DNA of 64,000 nucleotides from Glandiceps talaboti (GCF_964340395.1 NC_135565.1:11236242-11300241), one strand, 5' to 3'. Shown: positions 33,268-44,324, numbered from the stretch's first letter. Made by a program: numbers and translations. Notes: a model not told the origin generated them from the letters alone.

Positions 33268-33935
33268 TTACAAAGTATATAATTGTATTATAAACAAACA
33301 TAAATTTTATCTAGGCTAGATAGTAATACAAGCTAGGCCATGCTATTACATGTAATTAAGTGAATGTTGCAAGTGTCATTATAAGTGATAAATCACCTCT
33401 TTTAATGAATTCAGCTATAGTAGAAAAGGGTATTTTCAAAACTGTTTATCTCTGAATTAAGTTAACTGTAGTTCATAAACACTTCCTAAATAAGGAAAAG
33501 AATTGAAGTTTATTGTAAAGATATTATTTACTGACCATATTTGTATTACGGAATGAAGCTTTGAATTTGAATAAAATGTGAATGTAGGGTGTATGCTGGA
33601 AGGCCAACTTATACGAAAGAGATCTTGTGGGGCAGCAGGAGGGCAACACATCTTTAACTTACGGTAACTGATCAGTGTCGTAGTAGAAATACTACGGAGA
33701 ACTAGTTGACTCAATCTAATCTGGACTGCTGTAAGTGAAGGAAAACAAATCCAAAGCTCTCGTATTGTTGGTTTGAGCATACATCATATTCACCAAAAGT
33801 AATGTTTTGGGTCATTGTGAGTTTATCCACAGAATACGTGTCCTGAGATTCTGGTACCTCTGAGATAGACTGTGTGCGTCTGAGTTTACAACTTGAATTT
33901 GGTCAATAGCTATCACCACCAAAGACAAGTCGGTA
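33268..33935. other. Non-coding stretch
   Basis: A minus-strand 107-codon frame (33457-33780) contains KMCCPPAAPQDLF, but it lacks the CC-x6-CC spacing and convincing splice sites. No gene supported. Confidence 0.4.
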
Positions 33936-33939
33936 ACAC

Positions 33940-33982
33940 ATGCATGTATGTATGTATGTATGTATGTATGTATGTATATATG

Positions 33983-34016
<34 letters not shown>

Positions 34017-34185
34017 TATATGTATACATGTATGCATGTATGCATGCATGCATGCATGCATGTATGTATGCATGCATGTATGTATGTATGTATGTATGTA
34101 TGCATGCATGTATGTATGTATGTATGTATGTATGTATGTATCGGTGTATTTATATTTCTATATCTATCTATCCATCTATCTATTT
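33940..34185. repeat. (ATGT)/(ATGC)/(ATAT) then (ATCT)n array
   Basis: About 200 bp of GTAT/GCAT tetramers grading into TATCTATC repeats. Frames stay open on both strands. Confidence 0.96.
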
Positions 34186-34199
34186 AATTTATTTCATTT

Positions 34200-34675
34200 G
34201 CAACCAAAAATAATAATTAATTAATAATGTTACAATTATTAATCGGAATGACGTAAAACTAAAATATAAACTGCAAAGTGCAAGATTAATTGATTAACAT
34301 ATTATGAAAAGGAATTATACCTTAGAGAGAAATTCATGAGAACATCCACGAAGTTGTATTCAAACATATCCACAGTGCGCTATAAAGTATATTCTTCAGC
34401 AACAAACCAACCCCTGGGGATGGTATGTACATCCTGGGGTTTTGATTATTTGATTACATGTACGTCTTGAGCGTCAGTAAGTGCATTTATGGCGTCAACA
34501 GGTCAATCCCCACCCCAGGTGTGATTTATTACTATAATCATATTATACAAGTATATTGATTGAATTTTTTACACTTTATCAATTTAAAAAAACAAATTGG
34601 TAATTCTAATTTGTAACTTGTGATTTTAGTGAGATACTTTGCATAACATAAAATTCATATCTTAGAAAGATTCAA
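34200..34675. other. Non-coding stretch
   Basis: AT-rich. Nothing recognised. Confidence 0.45.
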
Positions 34676-34679
34676 GTTT

Positions 34680-37408
34680 TTTTTAACTGCGTTTGTTCCA
34701 ATTGTAGAGCTATCGAATAAACTCTTGGCCTTGCTTTGAAAATGTTACAGAAAAAGATCCAAAGTCCTATTTGTTCAACTGAACAAGCTCGAAGCGCATA
34801 AATGTGCACGGTATTATCTGTTTCGATGATTGAGGAGATAATAGTGTTATTTTCAATTAATTTTCTTTGCAAACCACAAAACACGATTCCAATAATAAAA
34901 TGTGTTGTTGGACGTCATCTATCTACCCTATCTACCGGATGTCATTACTTAAACATACACAGAGTTGACAGAATTGCTTCAAAGGCACATGCTAGAAGTT
35001 ACAGTAAATGGCCATGGTATTTTATATGAAAATAACACATTTACTTTGATTAGGTTTCTTCATAATTTATATTTTCTAGGGATTATAAAGGGCTACTTGT
35101 AATGTCTTTGTGTATTTGAGAAATACGATCATTGCTGTTAGCAAAGAACGATAAGGTAAGTCCTGCTCACTACATCATATACTACATATACATGACACTA
35201 TGCTATGTTTCATAAACATCAATCGGGATTAGTGATCATTCAGCCAAACATCCTGCTCTGTAGTCAGGTCAGCATACATATTACTTTATTTAATATTACA
35301 AACCTTGTAGCAGTTTGTTTTAGAAATCACAACACTATTTTACTAGTTGAGGCCAATTAAATCTGGCTTAGTTTCAAGGTGGCGAAATGTCTTCTCTGAG
35401 TCCTCATCCCACTATCAAACTGACATGCATTGATTATAAAAAAGAGCGGGTGCTCTTGATGTAGGCTCACCTCTAAATCTAGATCTCATGTTCTTCTCTG
35501 CTATCAGTGGATTCGAAAGTTACTCATGTTGTAGTATATGTTAAGGCTCATTTTCCCCAGATACAAACAAACCGACCAAAGCATCGAGTGAATCTAATGA
35601 TTTTCAGCAATTAGGCTATATCTTAAGAATTTATTCTACAAATTCAACATCAGAGGCATCCGCTATTGTTTTTGTATCAATGGGGGTGGGCAAGGGTGGG
35701 GGTTGCCCCAGTACAATTTACGGAAAAATAAAATAAGTGTTGAAGTACGAGTAATACGAAGATAGAATTTCACTTTTTACATTTACGATGAAAATTTACA
35801 AAACATGAAGACAACGTGAAGTTTACATTTTACAAAAGATGGTAGACTGTAATTCGCTATAGTAATTCAAGTTCCATACAACTCAGTATAAAAACAGCAA
35901 ACATTGCATGTATATATTCGAATCAACCTGAGGTAACCTGAGGGGTTCCTGATATTTTGGGCCTAAAGTAAGTGGAAGTTGATGGAAGGACATTCTAATT
36001 TCATTAGTTTAAGAGATTACTGATATGAATGCATGTGTTATTCCTTCTAACTCGTGATAAACATAATTTATGTCGATGATAGGATAACTAGTCTGTGTGT
36101 CCTTACGTTAATGATATAATGTTTTGAGTAATGATATGTTGAAAATGTTTTTGGGTGGATATAAGCAATGCTATCAGACTAATGCAACGAGGTGTAGCTA
36201 CCATGATGAGGGATCAGAGCCAGGGAGATGAGTCCAGGAAGGGGTATGCAACTCCCACAAATGAAACCTTTTGATATTCTGGGCCTAAACTATGTGATGT
36301 GGTACATGGTTCAGTATTCATGTGTCAGCTAAATAAAAGTGCACACTTCTGATCAATATAGAAAGATTGTTCAATCGATAAAACAGAGGAATGCAATCGA
36401 GTCTGACCTCATTCAATGAAGAAAATTAGACAATAATTCCAATTTACAGCAAGAATAACATGATAAAATAATGAATCGATAATGACCATAATACAGCACT
36501 TATGATGTGTGATGATACAAAGTAAAAAATATTAGTAAAAATATGGCATTTATTATTGGTTTAGAAGGTATTTCTTGAAGTCAGTTTTGATCTTACTCCG
36601 ACAACAAGTATCTCTTATATATGATGGGATTGAGTTTCAAATTATCATACCAGTAAAGTTTGGGCAGAGTAAACTAATATTATTTTTGTGTTTTCGGACC
36701 TAGAGACCTTTCGTTCATATTAACTAGTGTTATGAGAATGACGCAAAATTCCTTTTTTCAATATATAAATCCCGGTGTTTGTAATATCTAAAATAGGAAC
36801 TTAAAGGCGTTTTAATAAGGGATCTGAATATATTCGTTATGGCTAGATAATCGTTCATGTATTTTTATATTTAATTCCCAAATTCAAAAACTGAGAGGGA
36901 CATTCTTTCTTTCCTTTCCACAACTTTGCTCTTTGGGCTTGGATTCGATCCCCGAAAACGACATTGTATTAAGAAAGACAATAATTCTGATCTTCTGACC
37001 GCTTAGCTATTTTTGCACAATCCTGGGTATACGCACACAGTGTCTCTTTTAAACTAGTGTTTCAGACGGCCACAGTTTATGGTGTTGTTTGTGTTTTGTG
37101 TTTAGACTTCTAGTGTTGAATCTTTCAAACGTCGCACAATTAGAGTACAGTTTTATGTTTTTCTTTTACGTGTACGAAAAAGTTGTGCCTTTTACGGATT
37201 ACAGTCAAAATAAACAGTCGATTACTCAGTACTCCGACCATTCGATTACCATTCTACGGACATTTTTACAATTTACGAAAATCAAAATGGCGCAATTACA
37301 AAATACGAATATATCCCTTGATCAGTCTCGTCAATGTATGTTAGTTTGATAGTGTGGCAAAGAGAAGACTTTACGGCACCTTCAAAGCCGGATTTAATTG
37401 GCCACTGG
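34680..37408. repeat. Large inverted repeat, left arm
   Basis: The reverse complement of this arm matches 53057-55760 block by block: GAGTTTATTCG at one end (34712 and 55756), AATAACACATTTACTTTGAT near 35025, TACTCCGACAACA(A/G)GTATCTC near 36595, and the family F terminal repeat at 37320-37406. Identity looks high at the F end and lower (about 80% by eye) in the middle. Two F copies are included (35345-35680 and 37320-37406). No coding capacity. Confidence 0.8.
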
Positions 37409-37409
37409 T

Positions 37410-37985
37410 GGTGAAATAATGTTCTGATAAGCGACTTCTCTAGGCAAAGACAGTACCTCTTTTAGACTACAATCATCTACATATCAAGACGGGAAATGAT
37501 TTCGTCCTCCTTCAACCCCACAAAAACCTCTTACCCGACAAAATAATCGTTATTATCCCGTATCTATATATGCATTTTATTACAAACCATCATATTGTAT
37601 CAGATATGTCTATTTCAGGAATCTGTAAGGTTTCTGGCGATGAGGATCGACTGACGTTGAAGGAGGAGGAAATCATTTTCCTTGTCGGAACGCTGGAACC
37701 CCATGGAATTAATAGATTATTTCCATCATTCCCTAATATCTAACTACGCCAATTCTATATTTTCAGGCGGGTTCTAGAGGGTTCTTTTTGGTGCGTGTGA
37801 TTTTTAAATTTTTTGCGCGTACATAACCGTTGATAAATAGCCGTCGTTCTATTTCATAACATTTATATATATATAGTCGGGTGGTTACCTGCTATATGTC
37901 GTGCCTTGATATCCTTGATAAAGTTTTGTCGTCGGATTGTAATTATTTATTCGGACTGTATAACTCGTTCCTTATGCATTTCTTT
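37410..37985. other. Non-coding stretch upstream of gene C
   Basis: No exon recognised. TATATATATA occurs near 37866. Possible distal promoter region of gene C. Confidence 0.4.
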
Positions 37986-37988
37986 CTA

Positions 37989-37994
37989 CATACA

Positions 37995-38026
<32 letters not shown>

Positions 38027-38110
38027 CATACATACATACATACACACATGCACATGCATACATACATACATACATACATACATACATACATACATACATA
38101 CATACATACA
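37989..38110. repeat. (ACAT)n microsatellite
   Basis: ACAT tetramers with a CACATGCACATGC interruption, about 350 bp upstream of the gene C start. Confidence 0.97.
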
Positions 38111-38378
38111 GTTGCATATCATGCTCTTCAATAATATCAATTTTTTGTTAAACTAAAAAATAATTTTGAAGATGGTGTCGATGTCGGAAGACATAGCTGA
38201 CGTATCACTCATCGGTGCACGACAGTTGCAAATCGGAATGGCATATGTTATATACGTAATTTTTTTGAAAATTTGCTGCAGTTCTTGTTACAAAAATACA
38301 TTTTATCTTTTTATTTTTTTCCATACAAAAGGCAAACTATCTGATCACAAAATCAAGGTTCGCTCACTGTGTTTAAGG

Positions 38379-38387
38379 TATATATAA
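38379..38387 (+). promoter_or_regulatory. Possible TATA box of gene C
   Basis: TATATATAA lies 79 bases before the gene C ATG, which would place a transcription start near 38410 and give a 5' UTR of about 55 bases. Alternatively, an acceptor-like TTTGTTTCAG at 38422-38431 implies an upstream leader exon, as in genes A and D. The sequence does not decide between the two. Confidence 0.3.
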
Positions 38388-38465
38388 TTTGAAAACTTCC
38401 CACCATCGAAAGTTTGTATGATTTGTTTCAGGAAAGTGTGAATACTTGTGTTGAGAGTTAAAAGA

Positions 38466-38546
38466 ATGCGCTTATTCCTGTTAGTAGCGTTATCATGTTT
38501 GTCAACATATGCACAGGAAAGTTTCCTCCCTTCTTGTACTCAACCG
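38466..38546 (+). CDS. Gene C exon 1: signal peptide and first cysteine
   Basis: ATG at 38466 opens 27 codons ending CCG/GTATGT. The product begins MRLFLLVALSCLSTYA followed by QESFLPSCTQP. This is a textbook signal peptide (Arg, leucine-rich core, likely cleavage after TYA) with one mature cysteine before the phase 0 junction. An acceptor-like TTTCAG lies 34 bases upstream, as in genes A and D. Together with exons 2 and 3a it encodes a secreted protein of about 104 residues or slightly more, with eight mature cysteines. Function unknown. Gene C converges on gene D. Confidence 0.75.
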
Positions 38547-39059
38547 GTATGTATAATTGTAAATGACTTTTTTTAAATATCTTGTTATGTGTCATATAAT
38601 TGTATAGTTTGTTGATATACATTTTTACTTTAATGAGTCGCTTGCATAACAATGGAAATTGATCAATTAAGGGATATATCATGCATTATGACAATGTCAT
38701 CCTTAACATAATACATGTACTTATTAAGTTGGTTTATAATAAACTGTGATGTACATACGACACTGGTAATCGAGCCTTCGGTCTTATAAGATAGACACAA
38801 ACTGAATCTGTTAGGCTTCAATATGGTAAATTACAGACGTGGGTGATAGCGGTTCCTCTGTTGTGCAACTCTAATCACCCTGTGAAACATGAAAGTTAAA
38901 AAAGAACTACACTGTAAGTTTATGGAATTTGAACTCCCTACTGAGACTATAATTAAACCAACATCCATTCAATAGCTTATCACTGTTGTACCAACATGTT
39001 GCAACAATAGTTTTAGTTTGTGCCTATCTCAGTAAACCGAAGACTCAGTTATCAGAGTA

Positions 39060-39120
39060 ATACATACATACATACATACATACATACATACATACATACA
39101 TACATACATACACACATACA
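39060..39120. repeat. (ATAC)n microsatellite in gene C intron 1
   Basis: About fifteen tetramers. Confidence 0.96.
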
Positions 39121-39273
39121 TGTTCTTAAATGTCCTTTTTACACCGACCTTCACTCCAAATACATTAAACCATATTATTGGAAGAAACCATCTGTGTTCA
39201 AACTTGTACAGTTATTCTCTGTCCGTAATGTAAAGCAAACGTATAATTTAGGACATTTCTTGAGACACGCAGA

Positions 39274-39375
39274 AATGTATGTATGTATGTATGTATGTAT
39301 GTATGTATGTATGTATGTATGTATGTATGTGTCTGTGTATGTGTCTGTCTGTGTCTGTCTGTCTGTCTGTATGCT
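39274..39375. repeat. (ATGT)n then (GTCT)n compound microsatellite
   Basis: GTAT tetramers change into GTCT tetramers immediately before a family T element. Confidence 0.95.
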
Positions 39376-39620
39376 TGTCTGTGGACACGATAGCTCAACA
39401 ACTACTTGGGCGATTGTGATGGAACTTGCTACACATCTTCCATATGCTAATCACACGAACTGAGTAGATTGTGGTAAACATACAACGAATATTAATTAGT
39501 AATTTACATAAATAACGGTGTTTGGTAATTAAGCGATATCTTGAGAATGAAGTAATTCTTCAAATTTTATATAACTTAGCACATACATTGATGATAAGTA
39601 AACACATACATTTTTCTATT
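39365..39620. mobile_element. Family T element copy
   Basis: GTGGACACGATAGCTCAACA, GGAACTTGCTACACATCTTC, ATTAATTAGTAATTTACATA and TTTGGTAATTAAGCGATATC follow the order of the copies at 30290 and 40510. Confidence 0.65.
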
Positions 39621-39904
39621 CTTTTTCAATATCCTATGCATACTGATGAGATAATTTAATGATTTGAAATAGCCGTCACACTACTTGTCGCAAGAGGGCT
39701 TTGCAACTTTCCCACTCAAGCGAACTTAATATTCATGTCAGACTAGATTTAGTGTGTACTCTGTACCAAGCTTATAGCTTATATTTTAGCCCACCTACAG
39801 CAACTTCTCTCCCTCTTTCTACCCACCGTTACCCACCCTCGAAACCTCACAGTCAACCTGATTTCTAATGTGCCTAGCCACAGGAAAGTTATATTTTAGG
39901 GATG

Positions 39905-39934
39905 GGTCTGTCTGTCTGTCTATCTGTCTGTCTG

Positions 39935-39981
<47 letters not shown>
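39905..39981. repeat. (GTCT)n microsatellite
   Basis: About nineteen GTCT units in gene C intron 1. Confidence 0.96.
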
Positions 39982-40278
39982 AATGATGTGTGTAGGAACA
40001 ACAGTGGAAACGCTTGCTTTTTGCCGCAACGGAACACATTTTTGAATACGTATATCCGAGTCGAGGGCCACTTTATGCCACTGGTAAAAGTTGATCGAGT
40101 AGAAGTCCCCCTTATGCCACTAGTAACAGTTGGCTAAGACTCGTGTCACCTTGCCCTAGGACATCCTTGTGCTTGTTTTTTAATCTCTCATATGTGTCAA
40201 CAAATGTGAGATGTCAAGCGTATTTTATGATTTGAAACTGAACATATTATGGTTTTCTTCATCTTTCCATTTGTTTAG

Positions 40279-40407
40279 TGCCAGGTCAGTCGAGTTCAAG
40301 ATGGTAGAGTAATTCTATTCACTACTCGCCCTTGTCCCGCTTCACCAACAACTCTATATAACTGCGGACCCAATTATTCAGATATTGTGCATAAAAGCAG
40401 ACATTCG
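40279..40407 (+). CDS. Gene C exon 2: three-cysteine exon
   Basis: Acceptor TTTGTTTAG, then 43 codons beginning with Cys (CQVSRVQDGRVILFTTRPCP) and ending KSRHS, then TCG/GTAAGA. Phase 0 at both ends. The spacing C-x17-C-x9-C shares the 17-residue gap with gene D exon 2 (CYKVSPEGNV... FC), and both have G-(R/N)-V in the same place. The first intron is about 1.7 kb. Function unknown; predicted extracellular and disulphide-bonded. Confidence 0.75.
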
Positions 40408-40439
40408 GTAAGATTAATTTTATATGCAACTGTGCATTT

Positions 40440-40471
40440 TTATCTTCCTTAAGGAAATGTAATGGTATGCT

Positions 40472-40508
<37 letters not shown>

Positions 40509-40800
40509 GGACACGATACTTCAAGAACCACTGCATCAATTCTAATGACACTTGCTACACATCTTTCTTATGATTAAACATCAAAAATGGTTAGATTTAG
40601 GTAAATCTACTATGAATAATAACTATATATTTGCATAATTAACGAGTTTAAGTAATTGGACTACATCTACAGAGTGAAAGCTATATATTCTATAGAATTT
40701 GGTACATACATTTGTGTTACTATTGCTGATGTGTTCTGAAAAGATTTGTGATGTAGCTTTTAGTTTTAATTAGTTATTGCCATGTTTTTGTTTTCGGTAA
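40440..40800. mobile_element. Family T element copy with internal (CTGT)n
   Basis: CTTCCTTAAGGAAATG, then ten GTCT units (40469-40508), GTGGACACGATACTTCAAGA, ACTTGCTACACATCTTTC and later GTAATTGGACTACATC. It starts only about 30 bases after the exon 2 donor. Confidence 0.65.
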
Positions 40801-41540
40801 TTACACCCCACGTTGCAAACTGTGGAAACATCTTGTTACATTGTAACCAATGCTAATTTGAATAATGGCTAAAAGATCTATAAACGTCGCACATTGGTCA
40901 TCCAATACTGCGATAAATAGATTGCATCTGTGTGTAATGTTGCTGGGCAATTCACCATGATCAATCCATATGATATTTGCACTCAATCAATTTTTCTTAA
41001 AATATGTTCTTCATTCGATAACCACACTAAAGTTTGTAGGGTACCATTCAAAACTAATCCAACTTTAATGATTAGAGATTGGCAAAGGTTATTCGTCCAG
41101 TGGCTGAACGAATAACAGTATTTAAATTTGGCACGGCAACTGGGCTAATAAGAGCATTTTTAGCCCTATCATTCATCCAGCTGTTGGGCGCGCGTATGGG
41201 ATGACAGATTGAGCAGAATATAAGTTGTGAGCGCCGTAAACAGGCTAAGCCGCTGGGCAAATAGCCTAAAATGTACAGACTTCAGAGTTGTGCACACATG
41301 ATGGAATTTGGACCTAACCTCTTTACATATGTGCCAGGTGCCATGCATCATATAAATGTATCTGTTGTTGAATACATGCGCTCGTGTCAACTTTATATTT
41401 TTAATTTCAATTGTATGATATAATTTTTTTAAATGCCTTGACTTCCGTTTGTTAGTTCGTTCGTTTGTTTAATATTGTTGTTTTTGTTTTATTTTAATTT
41501 TAGAAGCCTTTACTCTCGTTATCAAGTATTGCCAACTTGA
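40800..41540. other. Gene C intron 2, first part
   Basis: No exon recognised. CGAATAAC and CCAGTGGCTGAACGAATAAC near 41090-41115 are the end of an open frame without support. Confidence 0.4.
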
Positions 41541-41544
41541 TTTT

Positions 41545-41601
41545 TCCTTTCCGTAAGGAAGGATATATATTATGGGAGAAAAGACTATGTGTGTGTTTGT
41601 A

Positions 41602-41636
<35 letters not shown>

Positions 41637-41770
41637 ATCTCCATTTTCTAAAAAAAAAAGACTGACTCAATTCAAACGAAATTTGGTACAAGTGTTCCGT
41701 AGGGTAATGACAAGAACAGATTAGGTTTCAGTAAACATCCCATGAATATCAACTAAGTTTAACAAGTGGA
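41545..41770. mobile_element. Family T element copy
   Basis: CTTTCCGTAAGGAAGG, a (GTCT)n run (41602-41634), TCTCCATTTTCTAAAA, CAATTCAAACGAAATTTGGT and GGGTAATGACAAGAACAGAT. It is closest to the copy at 30290. Confidence 0.75.
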
Positions 41771-42105
41771 ATGACAGCCGCCACTCTATAGAATAAGTGG
41801 AATGACAGCAATATCAATGCTTTGAAACTGGAATGACAGCATTTACAGTACGTAAACAGTGGAATGACACCATTTTCGAAATTAACTGTCATTACATGAC
41901 ACCAGTACTCTTTTGTACATTCAGTTAGTTTTTAAAAAATGACATCCTCTGCACTGTTAAACAAATGGATTGTCAGCCGCAGCTCTATAGCATAAGTGGA
42001 ATGACAGCGTTGTCAATGCTTTGCAACTGGAAAGACAGCATTTACATTATGTAAACAGTGGAATGACGCCATTTTCGAAATTAATTGTCACTTACATGAT
42101 TTCAC
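41766..42105. repeat. Two tandem units of about 200 bp built on GTGGAATGACAGC
   Basis: Unit 1 (41766-41905) and unit 2 (41962-42100) share, in order, TGACAGCCGC, TAAGTGGAATGACAGC, TCAATGCTTTG, ACTGGAATGACAGCATTTAC, GTAAACAGTGGAATGAC and CCATTTTCGAAATTAA. Within each unit the motif (A/G)TGGAATGAC(A/G)(G/C)C occurs about four times at 30-40 base intervals. Confidence 0.85.
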
Positions 42106-42347
42106 ATCACGTAAATTCCACTCGTCTGTCAAGAAACACCAATTTAAATTGAAATTCTTTTTCACCTCTATTGTTCTTTCAGTGGTGCTCTGTGGTTCAT
42201 GGGTCGCAGACATGAATAGTTATAAGATGAACAATGCACTACTTATCTGAATAAGCACTTAGGAGTCGTATCTCATAGACTAGGTTCGTATTTGTATAGA
42301 ATTGATTATAGAAATAACAGTGGCTCGTATTTGTTTATGTTTTTCAG

Positions 42348-42449
42348 TTCTGCTGTAAATTGTATGGTGACATATGTTGTACACGTGTTAACAACGACAT
42401 GCCAAGTAATGGGAAGCGAACACAGACCTGGCCAAATATTTCATGGAAG
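42348..42449 (+). CDS. Gene C exon 3a: CC-x6-CC module
   Basis: Acceptor TTATGTTTTTCAG, then 34 codons: FCCKLYGDICCTRV, then NNDMPSNGKRTQTWPNISWK, then AAG/GTAAAT. Phase 0 at both ends. FCC-x4-GD-x-CC is almost the same as gene A exon 3 (FCCHINGDYCCARV), and the R-T-Q-T-W-P end recurs in exon 3b. If the donor is not used, the frame adds five residues and stops, so this could also be a terminal exon. With exons 1 and 2 it completes eight mature cysteines. Confidence 0.78.
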
Positions 42450-42779
42450 GTAAATATTCCTCTGTAGCAAGTTACAGTACACGAAAAGTCCAATTTACCA
42501 ACCTGTACCCAACCTTTATCCTACCTGTGAAACAACCACAAAATAGTGATACTTTAAACTGACTATGACACTTGTATACATTTGATATTTTAATTAAAAT
42601 TTAGGAATTAGAGCATTAAATAAGCTGTAAATGTACGTTTTCTGTCTGTAATCGGCAAAATTGGAAGCCGGCATATCTACAGTGTTATATGATTACATTT
42701 GGCATGTCGTGGGGTCGTGACATTATTAACATAAATTAGCATAACAATACCGTTCGCATGATATGTCGCTAGAGGGCGT

Positions 42780-43130
42780 TAGCTTCCAATTCTCTGTGTA
42801 TACGTCCCTGTATACAGCGCTTCTTGGAAAGTTGGACTGGAATTTGTGGAGGTCGACTTGTTTATCACTTTATTTATGTCTGTGAAAGTTAGACATATGG
42901 TTTATGGAACTATGACTATCTTTATCAAACGGAAACAAACTGATAAGAAAATGGCGTCTACCTACATCAGAGGCACCCACTGCTGGTTTGTATCAACGTG
43001 GATCAGTTTGTCAGAGTGATAAGGAGAAGACTTTTCGGCACCTACAAATTAAAGCCAGATTTAATTGACTAACTGATCGAGCAACCATTTCTGACCTGTA
43101 GTTTTTCTCAACTACTGTTGCTAGGGGTTA
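42780..43130. repeat. Family F half-element plus CTCCTACGCAGCG-type flank
   Basis: This is the inverted counterpart of 25030-25510: AGCGCTTCTTGGAAAGTTGG, GGTCGACTTGTTTATC, TTAGACATATGGTTTATG, GATAAGAAAATGGCGTCTAC, CAGAGGCACCCACTGCTGG and AGCCAGATTTAATTG. Confidence 0.75.
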
Positions 43131-43329
43131 TGTTTTAAAAGTGAAATCATTATCTTTTCAATGTTTTTTCCCATAATTTTAATTCTACTTTTTACAGGAT
43201 TTGATTTGATTAAAGTACGACCAACATTTAACATAATGATACCTGATATTTCAATATGAAAATTAAACTAGAAATTACAAACAGTTTTGAATTTGATTCG
43301 ATAAGTGAAATACTGAAAAATTTGTCTTC

Positions 43330-43760
43330 TTAGGAAAGCCTCAGTGATTACAAGGGCGGAGAAATCAAGCGTGAAGTGGTGAGTACAATGTGACACCCCC
43401 CTCCCCATTCCATTTTGTAAAAAGTGCCCCCCCCCCCCACCTTCAATTTGCTTTTTCTATAACATGACCCTCCCCTCGTTCAAAAGCATGAGTTGAAATG
43501 CCGTCAGACGAGTAAAGGTGTACGAGTCCCAGAATCAATGGTAATGGCCCCGTCCCACCACTATTACAGCAATGATTTGACTGACATGTGCTGGTATTAC
43601 AGTACAGTGGTGGCGGTTGTGGGAAGTTGCATCAGTGGTTGGGGGCATTGCGAGGCAGCTTTGGGATGTCAAAAACAACAAAATAATACAAACTTAGATT
43701 AATATTCCGAAACATGGCTCTTCCCCGACAGTCTATTTCTAAAATGAGGCACCCCCTATC
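43330..43760 (+). repeat. Dispersed repeat family G, copy 3
   Basis: TTAGGAAAGCCTCAGTGATT, GTGGTGAGTACAATGTGACA, a C-rich stretch, CATGACCCTCCCCTCGTTCA and GACGAGTAAAGGTGTACGAG in the same order as the two minus-strand copies (21450-21790 and 24560-24880). Confidence 0.75.
43334..43378 (+). other. Exon-like 15-codon segment inside repeat G
   Basis: CTTCTTAG, then ESLSDYKGGEIKREV in phase 0, then GTG/GTGAGT. Formally this is a perfect symmetrical exon between gene C exons 3a and 3b. However, the same segment with the same flanks occurs in the other two copies of repeat G (giving EGFNNYKVTEIKRDV and, with a broken acceptor, KGFSNYSGRGIKRGV). Most likely it is repeat sequence that happens to look like an exon. 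If transcripts include it, this is an exonised repeat. Confidence 0.25.
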
Positions 43761-43821
43761 CACCACCCCCCACCAAGTAACTAAAAGAAAGTTCCGTTCG
43801 CTTTTGTTGCTGTTTTTACAG

Positions 43822-43917
43822 TGGTGCTGTTCAAAAAGTGATGGAAGCTGTTGTGAAGTTGTAAACCAAACACCCATTTCTGTGAAACAAACACAAACCT
43901 GGCCATTACTACGGAAG
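43822..43917 (+). CDS. Gene C exon 3b: duplicated CC-x6-CC module
   Basis: Acceptor TGTTTTTACAG, then 32 codons: WCCSKSDGSCCEVV, then NQTPISVKQTQTWPLLRK, then AAG/GTAAATATT. Phase 0 at both ends. It parallels exon 3a in the CC-x6-CC spacing, the QTQTWP motif and even the donor context (GGAAG/GTAAATATT in both), so it arose by exon duplication. It contains an N-Q-T glycosylation sequon. Splicing could be 3a plus 3b (12 cysteines) or one of the two (8 cysteines). Unspliced, the frame runs 15 more codons to a stop. Confidence 0.7.
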
Positions 43918-44136
43918 GTAAATATTTATTACTGTGTGGCATTCAGCTTACTGTAACACCAATATGGAAACTTTAGATTTGTTTAACTATAAGATGAGAT
44001 ACTGTGGTTGGTGGCGCTATTACTTAATGGTTGCAAGTTGATGATTATGCATGCTAACTTAACGGAGCGCAAGATAGTAAAGTCACAGTTTTCATTTATT
44101 TATTCTTTTCTGATGGTTTTTAAAAATAATTTTACG

Positions 44137-44142
44137 AATAAA
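44137..44142 (+). terminator. Possible polyadenylation signal of gene C
   Basis: AATAAA 220 bases after exon 3b; the first such hexamer I see downstream on this strand. It would apply only if exon 3b, or read-through from it, is terminal. Confidence 0.25.
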
Positions 44143-44324
44143 AAAGATTAAAACATTGTTTTCATCAGAATCACAACTAGGTACATCTACTATACAGGTA
44201 CTGATTTACCACAGGTAATTATGCTAATTGTGTGAATATATAATTGGCAGGTGAAAAGACCAAACAGCACTCAGCCTCATGTTTACCATAATGTTAACTT
44301 TCACCTAATTTACATTTTAGTATT

